From Amylostereum areolatum (Eukaryota > Basidiomycota > Agaricomycetes > Russulales > Stereaceae): a DNA stretch of 64,000 nt. Below, piece by piece: positions 22,173 to 33,816 of the stretch (within the stretch, counting starts at the first letter, position 1; each line of letters begins with the position of its first letter). Made by a program: the position numbers and the translations under genes. The notes below the pieces were generated by a model that searched no databases, had not been told where the DNA came from, and worked only from the letters and a program-made list of their open reading frames with translations. The stretch is from the NCBI GenBank assembly GCA_012932865.1, contig SAXG01000016.1, positions 372,001 through 436,000 of the forward strand, written 5' to 3'.

Positions 22173-22592
22173 TGTCACGGATCACTCCATTTCTCTCTTC
22201 GTTTGCAGACCTTGTACACGCGACGTGTCACGGCACATGACTTTCCCTTGCATCACATGCTTCAACGACGTCATTGCCCGGACTTCTGAGCGGAGTTCCA
22301 CATCCTTATCTATGACATCATTGCTCCGGACCCTCGTCCTCCGCCCCATGACTCCTTTCTTATTGTTCCCACTGCTCGCACCACTATCGCATCGCATCGC
22401 ACCATCGTACCCACTTGTATATAAGGACAGTGTTTCTCTTCCCTTTTCCCCAGACTGTCCATCTCATCGTACGGTACTGTAGCGCACGTTGCACTACCCT
22501 AGACCCCGGCACTCTCGAATCTATTTTCTTCTCGCTCCCCCCATCGTCGCGACCTAGGCGGTTCATCGGTCTCATAAACTGCGTTTCTGACA
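22173..22592 (+). repeat. solo LTR, gypsy family 1, inside element 2 gag
   Basis: 420 bases from TGTCACGG to TCTGACA with the 5-bp target duplication GATCC (22168-22172 and 22593-22597). Removing it with one GATCC rejoins the gag frame. Confidence 0.95.
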
Positions 22593-24518
22593 GATCCCTA
22601 TAATCTCATTTTTTACTACGACCAAGCCCTCATCGCAAAGGAAAGCAAAGGGACATACGTATATCAGTGGAACCCACCCATATACAGATACAACCTTCCC
22701 CCAGCAGCAGAATACTACAAAGATAGATCCAAAAGAGAAAAGGAAGACGGAAGCTACGACAACTCACATTGGAAGTGCCCAGATTATTCAAGACCTCATA
22801 TCGGGCCCCTCTCATCAGAAGAACTCTGGAAACACCCGGACGCACAGAAAGTCGAAGAGAAGCCTTACACCGGGAATATTAAGGACTACTGGGAATTTGA
22901 TCCAGATACCGACACAGCCGATACAACAACCGAACCACAGAACCCTCAAACCGAACTCCAGCATCCTCAAGAACCCGCAACAACCACACCACCTCCAGAG
23001 GAAACCGCGCCAGAACCTAAGAGAACTATATCAAGCCCCCAAATTAAGTCCGATTCCGGAGGAAGTCGAGAACGCAGCCCATCGAGTGCAGCAGAAACGG
23101 AAGAACATACAGAGAACCCAACAAGATCCCCATCACCTGACGACATCTTCGGAACCACACGAGGAAGAAAAGGAAATCTATTCGGAAAACCCAAAAACAT
23201 CACATCAATGGGAGACACCGCCACCTCGATACCCAACCCCGCCACCACACTTGGCAATGTCCCCCCTGGAGAGACTAATGTACCGCGCCAGACGCCTGCA
23301 ACTCCAACACCAGCCGATCCCGCAAAACCGAGACATGAGACTCGATTCCCCCTAGGACTTGGCATGGTCGACCCAGTAGGATGGAGAACACTATCACCAC
23401 GATCACCATCACTTTCCGACCGATCAGGCGATAATAAGAAAGGAAAAGGAGTTCAGGACTACGTCTTTGGAAGAGGAGCAACCGCAGATCTTCTGAAAGA
23501 ATCGAAGCACCCACCAGGGAATTCCCCACCAGGAGGAACAGGAACAATCGGATCAAAACCCGAAGACAAGGATAAGGTATTCAAGCTGAACGCACTAGGA
23601 GTATACGACGGAAGAGACCGGGCAAAGGTGGCAAAGTTCATAGAACAATGCGTACTTCGCTTCATAGCATTCCCCAACGCGTATGCGGCCAACATGCGTA
23701 AAATAACATTCGTACTCTCGCATCTCACCGATGGACCTGCCCTCCACTGGGCGTCCCTTTTAATAAGCAAGATCGACAAGATACGAGATCGCGGTCTAGA
23801 TCCAGAAGTATACCTTCCATGGACGATGTTCCGCGACCACTTCTTAGAAACCTTTGGGGAAATAGACCCAGGAAGAGATGCTAGATTCAACATACAGCAC
23901 CTGGAACAAGGCACCATGGAAACCAAAGATTACATCACGATCTTCAGAGACTATGCCATGGAAGCCGGTTATGATCATAAAGCGCTGATCGACCAATTCA
24001 AGAGAGGACTGCGCAACGATATTGTAGTTGAGATCCTCAAGAGAGATCACATCTCGAACGATATTGACGAATGGTATGAACTCGCATTGCGCATTGATAA
24101 TAACTGGCGAGAAGCTCAAGCATTCCAATGACATTACACGAGACCAATGAACCCGACGAGCGATCTCACACTCCTGTACAAGAAACCACAGACGTATGTT
24201 CCATTCAGAAGAGGAAGCGGAAATAAAGGAAACGTTACAACCGCCCGAGTCGCTCAAACAGGAAATAACAGCCGAAACTTCAGACGCCTTACCCCGCAAG
24301 AGCGCACAGAACTCCAGAAATCAGGATCATGCTTCTACTGCTGGAAGCCAGGACACATCTCCAGGAACTGCCCAGAGAAACGTACCCAAACAACGATCAA
24401 TGCACGAACAGTGAATCTAACATCGGAAGAATCCCCGATTGATCAGATCACCAAGCTTGTGAACAAGATGGACAGTGAAACATTTGCACGCGCTGCCAAC
24501 ATGTTCAAGGACAATCAG

Positions 24519-24527
24519 GGTTTTTGA
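24519..24527 (+). promoter_or_regulatory. candidate stop-coupled -1 frameshift site, element 2 gag/pol
   Basis: Gag ends GGT TTT TGA and pol opens at TTG, one base back, as in family 1. No ATG near the pol start would allow simple re-initiation; the next ATG is 14 codons in. Confidence 0.45.
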
Positions 24528-27500
24528 ATCGTCCTTCAACCGCGGCTGTTGAAAGGACACAGACAATGAACTTTTCAAATCAATCTCCTGTGCAGGAAAC
24601 AGAAGATGACGTAAATAGAACAGTGTATATAAGGTCATACCAAGATGGAGCGACGCACGCTCCATCAATTCATATACCTGTTATATTTCATGGAAAGTTC
24701 CGCAAAGCCGCAGCAAAAGCGCTACTAGATAGCGGAGCAAGCAGCACCCTGATCCATCCAGATTTCGTACGAAAACACAAGATGAATCTAATCCAGCTCC
24801 AGAAGCCGATACCAATATACAATGTTGATGGATCTCGAAACACTCTGGGAGAGATTAAACAGAAAGTATACCTTCCGATGACAATGAACGGGATCAACGG
24901 AGAAATTCACCGCGAAAATTTAGGGCTGTTCGTCACAGCCCTGGGAGGAGACGAAGTAATCTTAGGAACCCCTTGGCTCAAAAAACATAATCCTAGTATC
25001 GATTGGAGAAAGAGACAGATTACACTACAAACGTGTCCAGGTACGTGCTCCACTACGAGTAAAACGATGACCGTCCAAGGGAAGGACGAACCCTTTCTAC
25101 AATCATTCGAAGAACAAAAGGCAAACCATCGCGCAACGATGGAAGAACAAGAAGATTCCGAATTCGACTCTGATATCGCCGAGATCAAGATAGTCAGAAC
25201 GTTCCATGGAAAGACTGACATGGAAACAATACCAGTTGCAGAAGAAACGGACGAACCCGGTATCTGGATAACAGCAAGAGCAACTAAGGCACAAGAACTC
25301 GCAGAAAGAGCGGCCCTAGGAGAGAAGAAGAAGACACTCGAAGAGATGATTCCGCCCAGCTACAAACAATATCAAAAGGTATTCGAAAAGAAGGCGTCGG
25401 AACGCTTTCCAATCAGTAGACCTTGGGATCACTCGATAGACCTAACTGAAGGATGGAAACCTCGGAATTGTAAACTATACCCAATGACAGTACCAGAACG
25501 AAAAGAACTGGACACATTTGTAGACGAACATCTACGAAAAGGGTACATCCGAGAATCGAAATCGGAGATATCATCGCCCTTCTTTTTTATCAAGAAGAAA
25601 GATGGATCCCTTCGGCCAGTACAGGATTATCGCTATCTCAACTCCATCACAGTAAAGAACGAATACCCGATCCATCTTATCTCGGATCTCATCGACAAAT
25701 TAAAAGGCGCTAAAATCTTCTCGAAACTTGACCTCCGATGGGGGTATAACAATGTTCGGATCAAAGAAGGAGATCAATGGAAAGCCGCGTTTAAAACAAA
25801 CAGAGGCCTATTCGAACCAATGGTAATGTTCTTCGGACTAACCAATTCACCCGCAACATTCCAAGCAATGATGAACGCACTGTTCAAAGAATTGATAGAC
25901 ACAGGAAAGGTAGTAGTATACATGGACGACATATTGATATTCACGGAAACGCTCGACGAACATCGAAGACTGATGAAAGAAGCCCTTCAAATTCTGGAAC
26001 GGAACGACCTATTCCTAAAACCCGAAAAATGCTTCTTCGAACAATCATCGGTCGAATACCTAGGCGTGATAATCACGCATAACAAGGTACAGATGGATCC
26101 GATCAAAGTTCAAGGACTATCTGAATGGCCCACACCGAGAAAAGTAAAAGAAGTTCAATCCTTTCTCGGATTTGGGAATTTCTATAGACGCTTCATCAAA
26201 GACTATTCTAAGATCGCAAGGCCACTATTCCAGCTCACAAAGAAGGACCATGAGTGGAATTGGATGACCAAATGTGAACGCGCTTTCGAAAGACTGAAAC
26301 ACGAATTCACGTCATCCCCCGTCTTGATCATGCCTGACGAAAACAAACCATTCCGTATAGAAAGTGATGCCTCCGACTTCGCATACGGAGCCATTCTATC
26401 ACAACCAGATGAAACCGAAAGATGGCACCCGGTCGCGTACCTATCCAAATCCCTATCACCCGCGGAACAGAATTACGAAATATACGACAAGGAACTTTTA
26501 GGAGTAGTAAAAGCTCTGGAACACTGGCGACACTATCTAGAAGGAGCGAACTACAAGATTGAGATCTGGACAGATCATAAAAATCTAGAATACTTCACAA
26601 CAGCCCAGAAACTTAATCGACGACAAGCACGATGGAGCCTGTATCTGTCCCGCTTTGACTACACCCTAGTGCACAAACCAGGAAGCACCAATAAAGCGGA
26701 CAGACTTTCTAGGAGACCAGATCACAAAGAAGACATTCCAGATAACGATGAACAAATCTTACTCCATCCTTCAATATTCAAAGCTAGAGCCACCGGAAGA
26801 GGAACAGTTGAAGCGATCGGAGATAAAGAACTTCTCAAAGAACTAAGGAACTTCTCACACCTAGATGATGAAGTCTGGACGGCACTAGACACGATCAAAA
26901 GATCGGGACCACGCACCCTTGCAAAAGGGATCGAAGATTGGAATTTCGAGAACGATTTGATTATCAGAAAAGGAAAAATCTACGTACCACAAAATCTCGA
27001 ACTTCGACGAATGATCCTAAAATCACATCACGATCTCCAAACGATTGGACATCCAGGAGAAATGAAAACTCTAGAACTAGTACAAAGAAACTTTTGGTGG
27101 CCGAAGATGATCTCTTTCGTAAAAGGCTATGTTCAAGGATGTCCCGTATGTCAGTCAACAAAAAATGTCACGCATCCGGCGAAACATCCACTACAACCTA
27201 CAGAGATACCGAAATGACCATGGGAAACGATCACATCAGACTTCATCACAGATCTTCCGATCTCCAACGGATTTGATTCAATCAACGTAGTTATCGACAG
27301 GTTCACTAAAACCGCAGTATTCACACCGTGCCTAAAGACGATCAACGCAGAAGAAACGGCTGATCCGGCTGATCTTCTGATCGACAACGTCTACAGACGA
27401 TTCGGCCTATGGAAAAGAATGATATCAGATAGGGGTCCTCAATTCACATCCAAAGTATTCCAATCCATTTGCGAAAGCCTTGGAATTGTCTCGTCACTCA

Positions 27501-28256
27501 GTATGGCATACCATCCCCAAACAGACGGAGAAACTGAAAGAGTGAATCAAGAACTAGAACAATATCTTCGAGCGTTCTGCAACGGAGATCAAACAAACTG
27601 GGCGAAACTTTTACCAAAAGCAGAATTTGCACACAATATACGACAACATTCAGCCACAAAAACCTCCCCATTTGAACTCCTACACGGATACCAACCGGTT
27701 TTTAACCCGACAATACCAACCGATCCACGGATACCAATGGCCGAAGAAAGAATAAAGAACTTTAAGAACGCATGGGACAATGCAGAAGCAAGCCTGGAAA
27801 TAGCTGCTAAACTGATGAAAATGCAGCATGACCAAACTTTCACACTACGAGATCAACTCAAACAGGGCGACCAAGTATGGTTAGACGGAAAAAACCTTAA
27901 CACGGTATACCCGAAAACCAAGCTAGCACCGAAACGATTTGGCCCGTTCAAAATTGAAAAGGTTATAGGACCGGTAACCTATCGCCTAGAACTACTGACG
28001 AAGTGGAAAATACACCCGGTATTCCACGCAGCACTGTTGATTCCGTTCAAAGAGACAGAACAATATGGCGAAGCTTACGAAAAACCGCCTACGGAACTAC
28101 TGTAGTTTTTCGACCGTAAGTTCGTAACGCCTAACGTGGGTGCGTCGGCCGAACGAACTTGGTCGTGTCATAACGCATAACGGGGGAGCTCTGAACCTCA
28201 AAGTGTTACACATGGGATAGGGTGTAAGATACAAAAATTGAAGTGAATAAAAGTAC

Positions 28257-30837
28257 CTAGTGTCGCTCAAAGCTATCCCAATACGTGCTAACCCGCTTCC
28301 GCCGCTTTCCTCTCCCCAATTCCTCCGGTTCTGGGACTGCGACATTGCCTGGTTCAAGCTCGTCAGCGAGACCCAGGGTCGGCGGCGCCGGTTCACTGGC
28401 AGCGGCGTTGGGTGCGAGGGATAAGAGTTCCGACATGAGGGCCTGTGGATCAACCGCGGTGTCGTCGTGATCACCGCTGTCATCAGCATCCGTGAATGGC
28501 GACTCGTCTAGATCTTCTCTAGCCGTAGCGGTGTCGGTGGAACTTGAAGGACTTAGTGTTTGAGTTTCGATGCTTGTTTCCGGGTTGGTGGTTTCGACCT
28601 GGCGCCGAGAGTCGTCTGATATTTTCTTGTAGAGATCGGGGTCAGTGTCCGCAAGGTCTCGCAGCACTTTGAGGGCCGCAGAGCTAGTGATGGACTCGTA
28701 GGAGAGATCGAATCCGTTCGGGACGGTGCATTGTTTGAATGCCTGTCAGTTTACTTGAGTACTAAGTTCTCAACGGAAGACAGAAACATAGACTGTTCAA
28801 TCGGAAATCAACGCACCTTTTTCACAAGCTCGGGATGGTCAATGTCGTGCCATGCCTTCAAGAACCACCGTACAGAACGGTTTCGAAGAGTCCCGATGCG
28901 AGAGTCAAGCTTGAGTGTGGCCGGGTCTCCGTCATTTTCAAGATGTTGGAGCGTCTCTTCGACCACATCTTCCAGCTGCGAACGTCGGATGGAGAGTTTG
29001 TATGGCCGTTGTATGCCCACATCACATGGTTGAGCCTGGCCTGTCATGCCACCGGGGACATATCGAAGTCGGATCCATGGCCATCGACGAGCAACAATCT
29101 CGCGAAACTCGACGCTTCGATGAACGGACCAGCAATCAAGCATGATGACGCATTCTTGATCGTTTGGAAGGTGAAGCGTGGCCTTGTGTCGCATGAAAAA
29201 GGGGACAATGACCAGCTCGAGGTACTGTTCCATCAGAGTGAGGATGGACCAGTAGTTCTTCGGGTTTGCGCTGAATACAAATCCAAGGTCTTGTGCGGCT
29301 TTGTATCCGCTCGCTGTCTCTAAAGGGAGAGCACGAGAAGTTGCGCCCTTCATCACAATTTGAGTAGGAAGAACTTCACCATTTGCAGCGACGCCAACAA
29401 CAGCTGTCCATGCACGTTTTTCCTCCTTATCCGTGACTGCCACCTGTTTGGATCCCTCGAGAGCGAATGTGCGTCCGTTCGTATCGGCAACCACTACTTG
29501 AGTCTGGTCAAAATTGACGAAGAGAGCAGGATGCCGAATCCCTGCATCACGGAAGAGGATAGCGAGACGAAGAAAGAGTTCCCACATTTGCTGGTCTGCA
29601 TTTTCGGGAGTCTTCTGGGCGGCGCGGGTCGATGCGCTGTCACGGATCGCTCCATTTCTTTCTTCGTTTGCAGACCTTGTACATGCGACGCGTCACGGTA
29701 CATGACTTTCCTTCGCATCACATGCTCCAACGACGTCACTGCCCGGACTTCCGAACGGTGTTCCGCATCCTTATCTATGACATCATTGCTCCGGACTCCC
29801 GCCCTCCTCCCCATGACTCCTTTCTTATTGTTCCCCCCGCTCGCACCACTATCGCATCGCATCGCACCATCGTTCCCACTTGTATATAAGGACAGTATCC
29901 CTTTTCCCTTTTCCTCAGACTGTCCATCTCGTCATACGGTACTGTAGCGCACATTGCACTACCCTAGGCCTGACACTCTCAAATCCATCTGTTCTCTCTT
30001 GCTCCTCCCATTGTTGCGACTTAGGCGGTTCCATCGGTCTCATAAACTGCGTTTCTGACATGCGCGTGGAACCCACCGTAAGGATGCATAGAGGAACTTG
30101 CGAACAAAGGAATCCGAACACCGAAATTGACTACCATCTTCGGTTGCTGTTGCTTCAAGGAGTTCTGGGGCATGGTGTTTGATATGTGCTAGCATGATAC
30201 CTCGCGCAATGTGGACACTGATAGGTATGCCTGCCTGCCGCAGTGTTGTGAGTTGCTTGACAACAGCCTCTTGTATGTCCGGGTATTCCGTCTACACATG
30301 GTCACTTCGATAAGAATTGGTGCCAGAAAGGATCAAGAGAATGCGTACCAGTATGCCGCTCCGTGTGGATTGCCCACCTGGCTTGATGCCACCTTTGTCA
30401 GTGATCCGTGCAAGAACTTCCGGCTTCCAGAATGGGAGACGGCCATCGTTCGGACGTTCGATCCAGCGGCCAAGTACTTGAGTGGTCAAGGTAGAGAATT
30501 GAGCCTTGTTGCGGTACTGCAGGATCCCGAGAATCTCTGCCGGACGCATGTGCGGACCTGCATCACGCGCTGCACTTCGTATCTGGTCAAAGATAAGCTT
30601 GTTGGTCCAATTGACACGCTTAGCGGCCTGATGTTCATGTTTACGCTTTCGACCTCGGGGGTCACGATCAGAGTGCATATCCTCTTTGAAGACTCGAAAT
30701 GGGCGCGTAAGCTCTGCAGTCTGGTCATCCGGTGTAGCGACGACGACTTTTGATCCAAGGACAGCATTGATTATCACAGCGTTGGACGCCTTGTCAACAC
30801 TTTTCTGTTCAGGAGCGGTAGTCAGAGATCTAGACAA
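28257..30837 (-). pseudogene. DDE_1-type transposase, broken by a solo LTR
   Basis: The N-terminal part (30837 to about 30066) is basic, then has a helix-turn-helix-like stretch (MRPAEILGILQYRN...LGRWIER) and GGIKPGGQSTRSGIL. The solo LTR interrupts at 30060. The catalytic part runs from 29587: first Asp in FVNFDQTQVVVAD, then EEKRAWTAVVG, second Asp in VIMLDCWSVHRS, and VPGGMTGQAQPCDVGIQRPYK with the likely third Asp. The C-terminal acidic, Ser-rich tail ends at 28257 with RGKRRKRVSTYWDSFERH. Basidiomycete genomes hold many proteins with this DDE_1 layout. Because the LTR breaks the frame it cannot make a full transposase now. Confidence 0.8.
29638..30060 (+). repeat. solo LTR, gypsy family 1, inside the DDE transposon
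   Basis: 423 bases from TGTCACGG to TCTGACA with 5-bp target duplication TGCGC (29633-29637 and 30061-30065). It is somewhat more diverged from the other family-1 LTRs than they are from each other. It shows that family 1 moved after the DDE transposon had entered element 2. Confidence 0.95.
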
Positions 30838-31408
30838 AAAGAAGGGAGAACTTAACCAACCTCTGCTTTTTTATGATCACGAAAGCGCTGTTGACGTTCG
30901 CGATTGAGCTCGGCCCGATGTTCTTTTTTGGAGAGCTGCTTCAGGTTCTCTTGCGATTGAGCGAAGCGCCGTGCATCTGCTTCCTCCTCGAGGTGCTCGG
31001 CCTTCGTTATCAGACGTCTAGCCTCGGCTTCCTCGCGGGTGATTACAGGGAAGAAGGATGTGATTGAGGGTTTTGCAGGGATTCCTAATGAGGGCTAAAT
31101 ATGAGTGAGGGCTGACAACAATGGACCAAACACGTACGAGAACACATTGACCTATCGGACTCAACAGCGCGCGACTCAACTTTGGTTAAGGTCTTCAAAC
31201 GAGCGAGTGGAGTGTTTGGCACTTCAATATCCGCTTTGAAACCCGGTTGCGAAACTGTTGCACTTGACGTGTCTTTGTGTTGTATCAGTGCCAGAGCCGC
31301 AGGAGCTTGCTTAGGCTGACTCTGTGACTCTGTGCCATGCTGAGAACCGGTGTTGCGACTCCCATCATGACGGGCTTTGATGATGTCGTCCGTGAGTCCA
31401 AAATCAAT
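30838..31408 (-). other. linker between protease and transposase, possibly coding
   Basis: The minus strand is open over about 30840-31060 with a charged, helix-forming stretch (EEARRLI... LEEEADARRFAQSQENLKQL, then ERQQRFRDHKKAE) that looks like a coiled coil. GT/AG signals nearby would allow splicing between the Ulp1-like and DDE exons, so protease and transposase may form one polyprotein. Confidence 0.4.
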
Positions 31409-32629
31409 CTACACTTTTATCAGACTCGGACACAGTGAGGTGCGAGCATGATATGAACACACCAATGTGTATGAAGACACCGGGGTGTGCGCAGCCAAGA
31501 GGATGGCGTACTCGATACAATCCGCAAGCTTGAAAGTTGGAGACCATGGCCGTGTCTCCGGCCAAACTGCTCTTTCGATCATGTTCCAAGTGCAGTCGGG
31601 GCACGAGAAGCTGTCATCCTGGACAGAATGGGGAAGAATAGAGAAATCCGGGTCCAGAGGTGCTCCTACAGCGTGGAACAGCTCCTGGAACCCCCGAATG
31701 TCGCGCTCCTTCAGCTTCCAGTTAAGTGAATCACCATATGAGAGCTGGTTGAGAAAGAAGTCGAGCTTGACAGCGCAGAAATGATTGTCATGCTCGGATG
31801 CACCAGTGGCAAGAGGACAGAGGATAACGCGTATGTGTCTTTGGTGTACATCCTCGGTGATACGGCTGAGATGCTTGAGCTTTCCTGGACTGTTGCTGCT
31901 GATTGTGCTCCAGTCTGTGTGGGGGTCAAGGAACGGGTATTGGAAGTCGAGGGTCTCGATGCGAACATCAGAGAGTGTGGTGTCCGTGCTCGCCCATTGT
32001 CGAAACATGAGAAGAACTGCATCAAGAAGTCTTCCTGAAAGTGGTGCATCGGAAAAGAGATCAGCGAGCTCGCAGCTACGGATGCTGTTTCCCAAGTCAA
32101 CATTCCATCCGAGCACCATGAATAATGATTTGACACTGGATGGGATATGTGAAAGGTACGTTGGTACACGATGGGGGATGCCAACAATCTCTGTGTCGAA
32201 CCAGCGCTTTGCGGCGATCCACCGCTGCCGGCCACAGACGGAATCACGCATCTTGATCCAAAAAAACACACACCACAACGGTAGGAATCGATCTTGACCA
32301 TCAACGAGCAGGTGTGATAGCGCGATGCTCCAACACCCTCGTATCCACACTTCGGACTTCATTCCATTATCCAACTGTGATTGAAGCAGTGCAAGGGTCT
32401 GCTGAGGCGGAATTGGGATAGATAGAATGATTTGCGGTGATACATGGGTGGCCGGTTCGAACGAAAAAATCGTATCGAGTGTAGGAAGGAAGGAGATGAT
32501 GTCAGGGTCAGGAGTGAGAGAGGGCAGATGGAGGTCAATAAGGTCCTGAATTGGAAGAGCGTCGTCAGGGATCAGTCTAGAGAAACGTTCCGGGATTGAG
32601 AGCGCCATTCTCTCTAGCGCACGTCGCAA
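31409..32629 (-). CDS. Ulp1-like (peptidase C48) cysteine protease of the DDE transposon
   Basis: A 406-residue frame with the catalytic order of the SUMO/Ulp1 proteases: His in DNHFCAVKLDF (about residue 285), Asp in LSYGDSL (about 300), the oxyanion Gln and nucleophile Cys in VQDDSFSCPDCTWN (about 345-355). Upstream, DVRIETLDFQYPF and RHIRVILCPL fit the core strands. The family cleaves ubiquitin-like modifiers or polyproteins. Here it lies 5' of the transposase on the same strand inside the TIR-bounded unit, so it is transposon cargo or the N-terminal part of a fused protein. All catalytic residues are present and the frame is intact. Confidence 0.7.
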   Translation of the reverse strand: MRRALERMALSIPERFSRLIPDDALPIQDLIDLHLPSLTPDPDIISFLPTLDTIFSFEPATHVSPQIILSIPIPPQQTLALLQSQLDNGMKSEVWIRGCWSIALSHLLVDGQDRFLPLWCVFFWIKMRDSVCGRQRWIAAKRWFDTEIVGIPHRVPTYLSHIPSSVKSLFMVLGWNVDLGNSIRSCELADLFSDAPLSGRLLDAVLLMFRQWASTDTTLSDVRIETLDFQYPFLDPHTDWSTISSNSPGKLKHLSRITEDVHQRHIRVILCPLATGASEHDNHFCAVKLDFFLNQLSYGDSLNWKLKERDIRGFQELFHAVGAPLDPDFSILPHSVQDDSFSCPDCTWNMIERAVWPETRPWSPTFKLADCIEYAILLAAHTPVSSYTLVCSYHARTSLCPSLIKV

Positions 32630-33277
32630 GATTCGAAGGTGGGGGGATAAAATCCAAGGTGGGGAGCCGAGTGAAAAAATCTTACCACTCTTTATAAACT
32701 GCAGTGGAGATTAGAGTGATGGTGTACTAAGTAAATGAAACTCAGATATGCATGCTATTGTCTCTGCCCCGGTTGCGTTCATGCAAGTGGAGCCAAGCGG
32801 AGCCGGAGGATGAACTGCGCTACGAACGAACTTGAACATGAACAATGGTCGTAACGCGTCACGCGCCTCCTCTGAACATCATTCAGGCCGAACTTTTGCC
32901 CCGTAACGCATAACGCAAAATCCGAACGAACTTATGGTCGAAAAACTACAGTAGTAAACGATGAAGAACTCTATGAACTAGAAACGATAATAGCCTCAAA
33001 ATTAGACAAACAGTATTCCGAACCGTTACATTACTTCGTAAAATGGAAAGGATACCCAGACTCCGGTAACACATGGGAACCAGCATCTAATCTCGAAGGA
33101 TCAAAAGCTGTGATCGCAGAGTTCCACCGGAATAACCCCAAGGCACCGAAGTTGCCACCACAGCCAATCAGAGATACCAACACAGAAGCTACTGATCGTG
33201 ACGAAACCGATGCAACACAGCAAGAACGAAGACCAATGAGACGAAAGAAACGCAAGACGAAAGTAAGACATCGGTGA

Positions 33278-33356
33278 GACTCAACGCCATTCAGGCGAAT
33301 GCACTGCCAACAAGGGGGGGATAAAAACCCTACGGGTTCAACGAGACAGGTCACCA
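33278..33356 (+). promoter_or_regulatory. internal polypurine-like tract after pol
   Basis: At 33312-33320 the sequence AAGGGGGGG followed by ATAAAAA lies directly after the chromodomain stop. In family 1 a near-identical tract (AAAGGGGGGG TAA) sits at this position and primes plus-strand synthesis next to the LTR. Here the LTR is 4.7 kb further on, with its own tract at 38030-38043. Confidence 0.4.
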
Positions 33357-33816
33357 ATGTCCACCACCCCAAACGCAACCAACACTTCCTCTACCAATCC
33401 AATCGTCTCACCCAACAATGTCGAACGCCTCCGCCTCGTCTGCAACAGAACACACCACACTCAGCAGGAACGCGCCCTCTGCGGAGACTGCTTCATCGCT
33501 CGATCGGCAGCAATCCTCGCAATTAAGTCAGTACCTCCTCCGTCTAGGTCAGGACCAGATGGAAGAGCAGGGGGTAAGCCGATTAGAAGCACACAAAGGA
33601 ACCCAGACTAAAGCACCCGAATTCCTCACAGGTGCTAATGCAATCCCCGTGGCCCGGAGCGACGGAAGCCCAAACACCCGATTCCCCGATACTAGAAAGC
33701 CAGATAGCCCGCATGATAGCCGGAGTAGCGATCGAACAGGCCAGAGAGCGGATCGACGACCTCAAGAGGGAGTCAGCCGACGTCCAGAACATCTTACAAG
33801 ATCACATCAAGATCAT

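Larger units (their letters stand above)
22039..24527 (+). pseudogene. gag: gag of element 2, interrupted by a solo LTR and one nonsense codon
   Basis: With the solo LTR (22173-22592) and one copy of its GATCC duplication removed, one frame is open from about 22039 into the capsid region. The first in-frame ATG is at 23208. The N-terminal third is Pro/Thr/Glu-rich. A retrotransposon gag domain runs from about 23580 (FKLNALGVYDG) through LHWASLL and FGEIDPGRDARF to about 24130. A zinc knuckle CFYCWKPGHISRNC lies near 24330. A TGA at 24129-24131 splits the frame; the next codons continue in the same frame, so it is a point nonsense, plausibly from CGA. The stop TGA at 24525-24527 overlaps the TTG that opens pol. 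Confidence 0.85.
28100..32951 (-). mobile_element. TA-targeted DDE transposon carrying a Ulp1-like protease
   Basis: Ends are inverted repeats: CTGTAGTTTTTCGACC on the left and its complement on the right (internal bases then diverge, with shared TAAGTTCGT). TA is duplicated at 28098-28099 and 32952-32953, and excision restores the pol frame of element 2. At 4.85 kb, including a 423-base nested solo LTR, it encodes on the minus strand a Ulp1-like cysteine protease (31409-32629) followed by a DDE-type transposase (30837-28257). TA duplication, CTG/CAG ends and the DDE_1 fold place it near the pogo/Tc1-mariner group. The protease is unusual cargo there. Confidence 0.85.
24524..33277 (+). pseudogene. 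pol: pol of element 2, split by a DDE transposon and one nonsense codon
   Basis: Protease (KALLDSGASSTLI near 24720), reverse transcriptase (YMDDILIFTE near 25920), RNase H (ESDASDFAYGAIL, YDKELLGVV), integrase HHCC finger (HHDLQTIGHPG ... CPVCQSTK), integrase core (DFITDLP, ISDRGPQFTS, YHPQTDGETERVN) and a C-terminal chromodomain (YFVKWKGYPDSGNTWEP near 33045). A TGA at 27215-27217 stands where family 1 has Arg (P-[stop]-PW versus P-[R]-PF), so CGA to TGA is likely. Coding stops artificially at 28105 because of the insertion at 28100. Deleting the transposon and one TA rejoins E-L-V-N-D in frame. The true stop is at 33275-33277. Confidence 0.9.
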
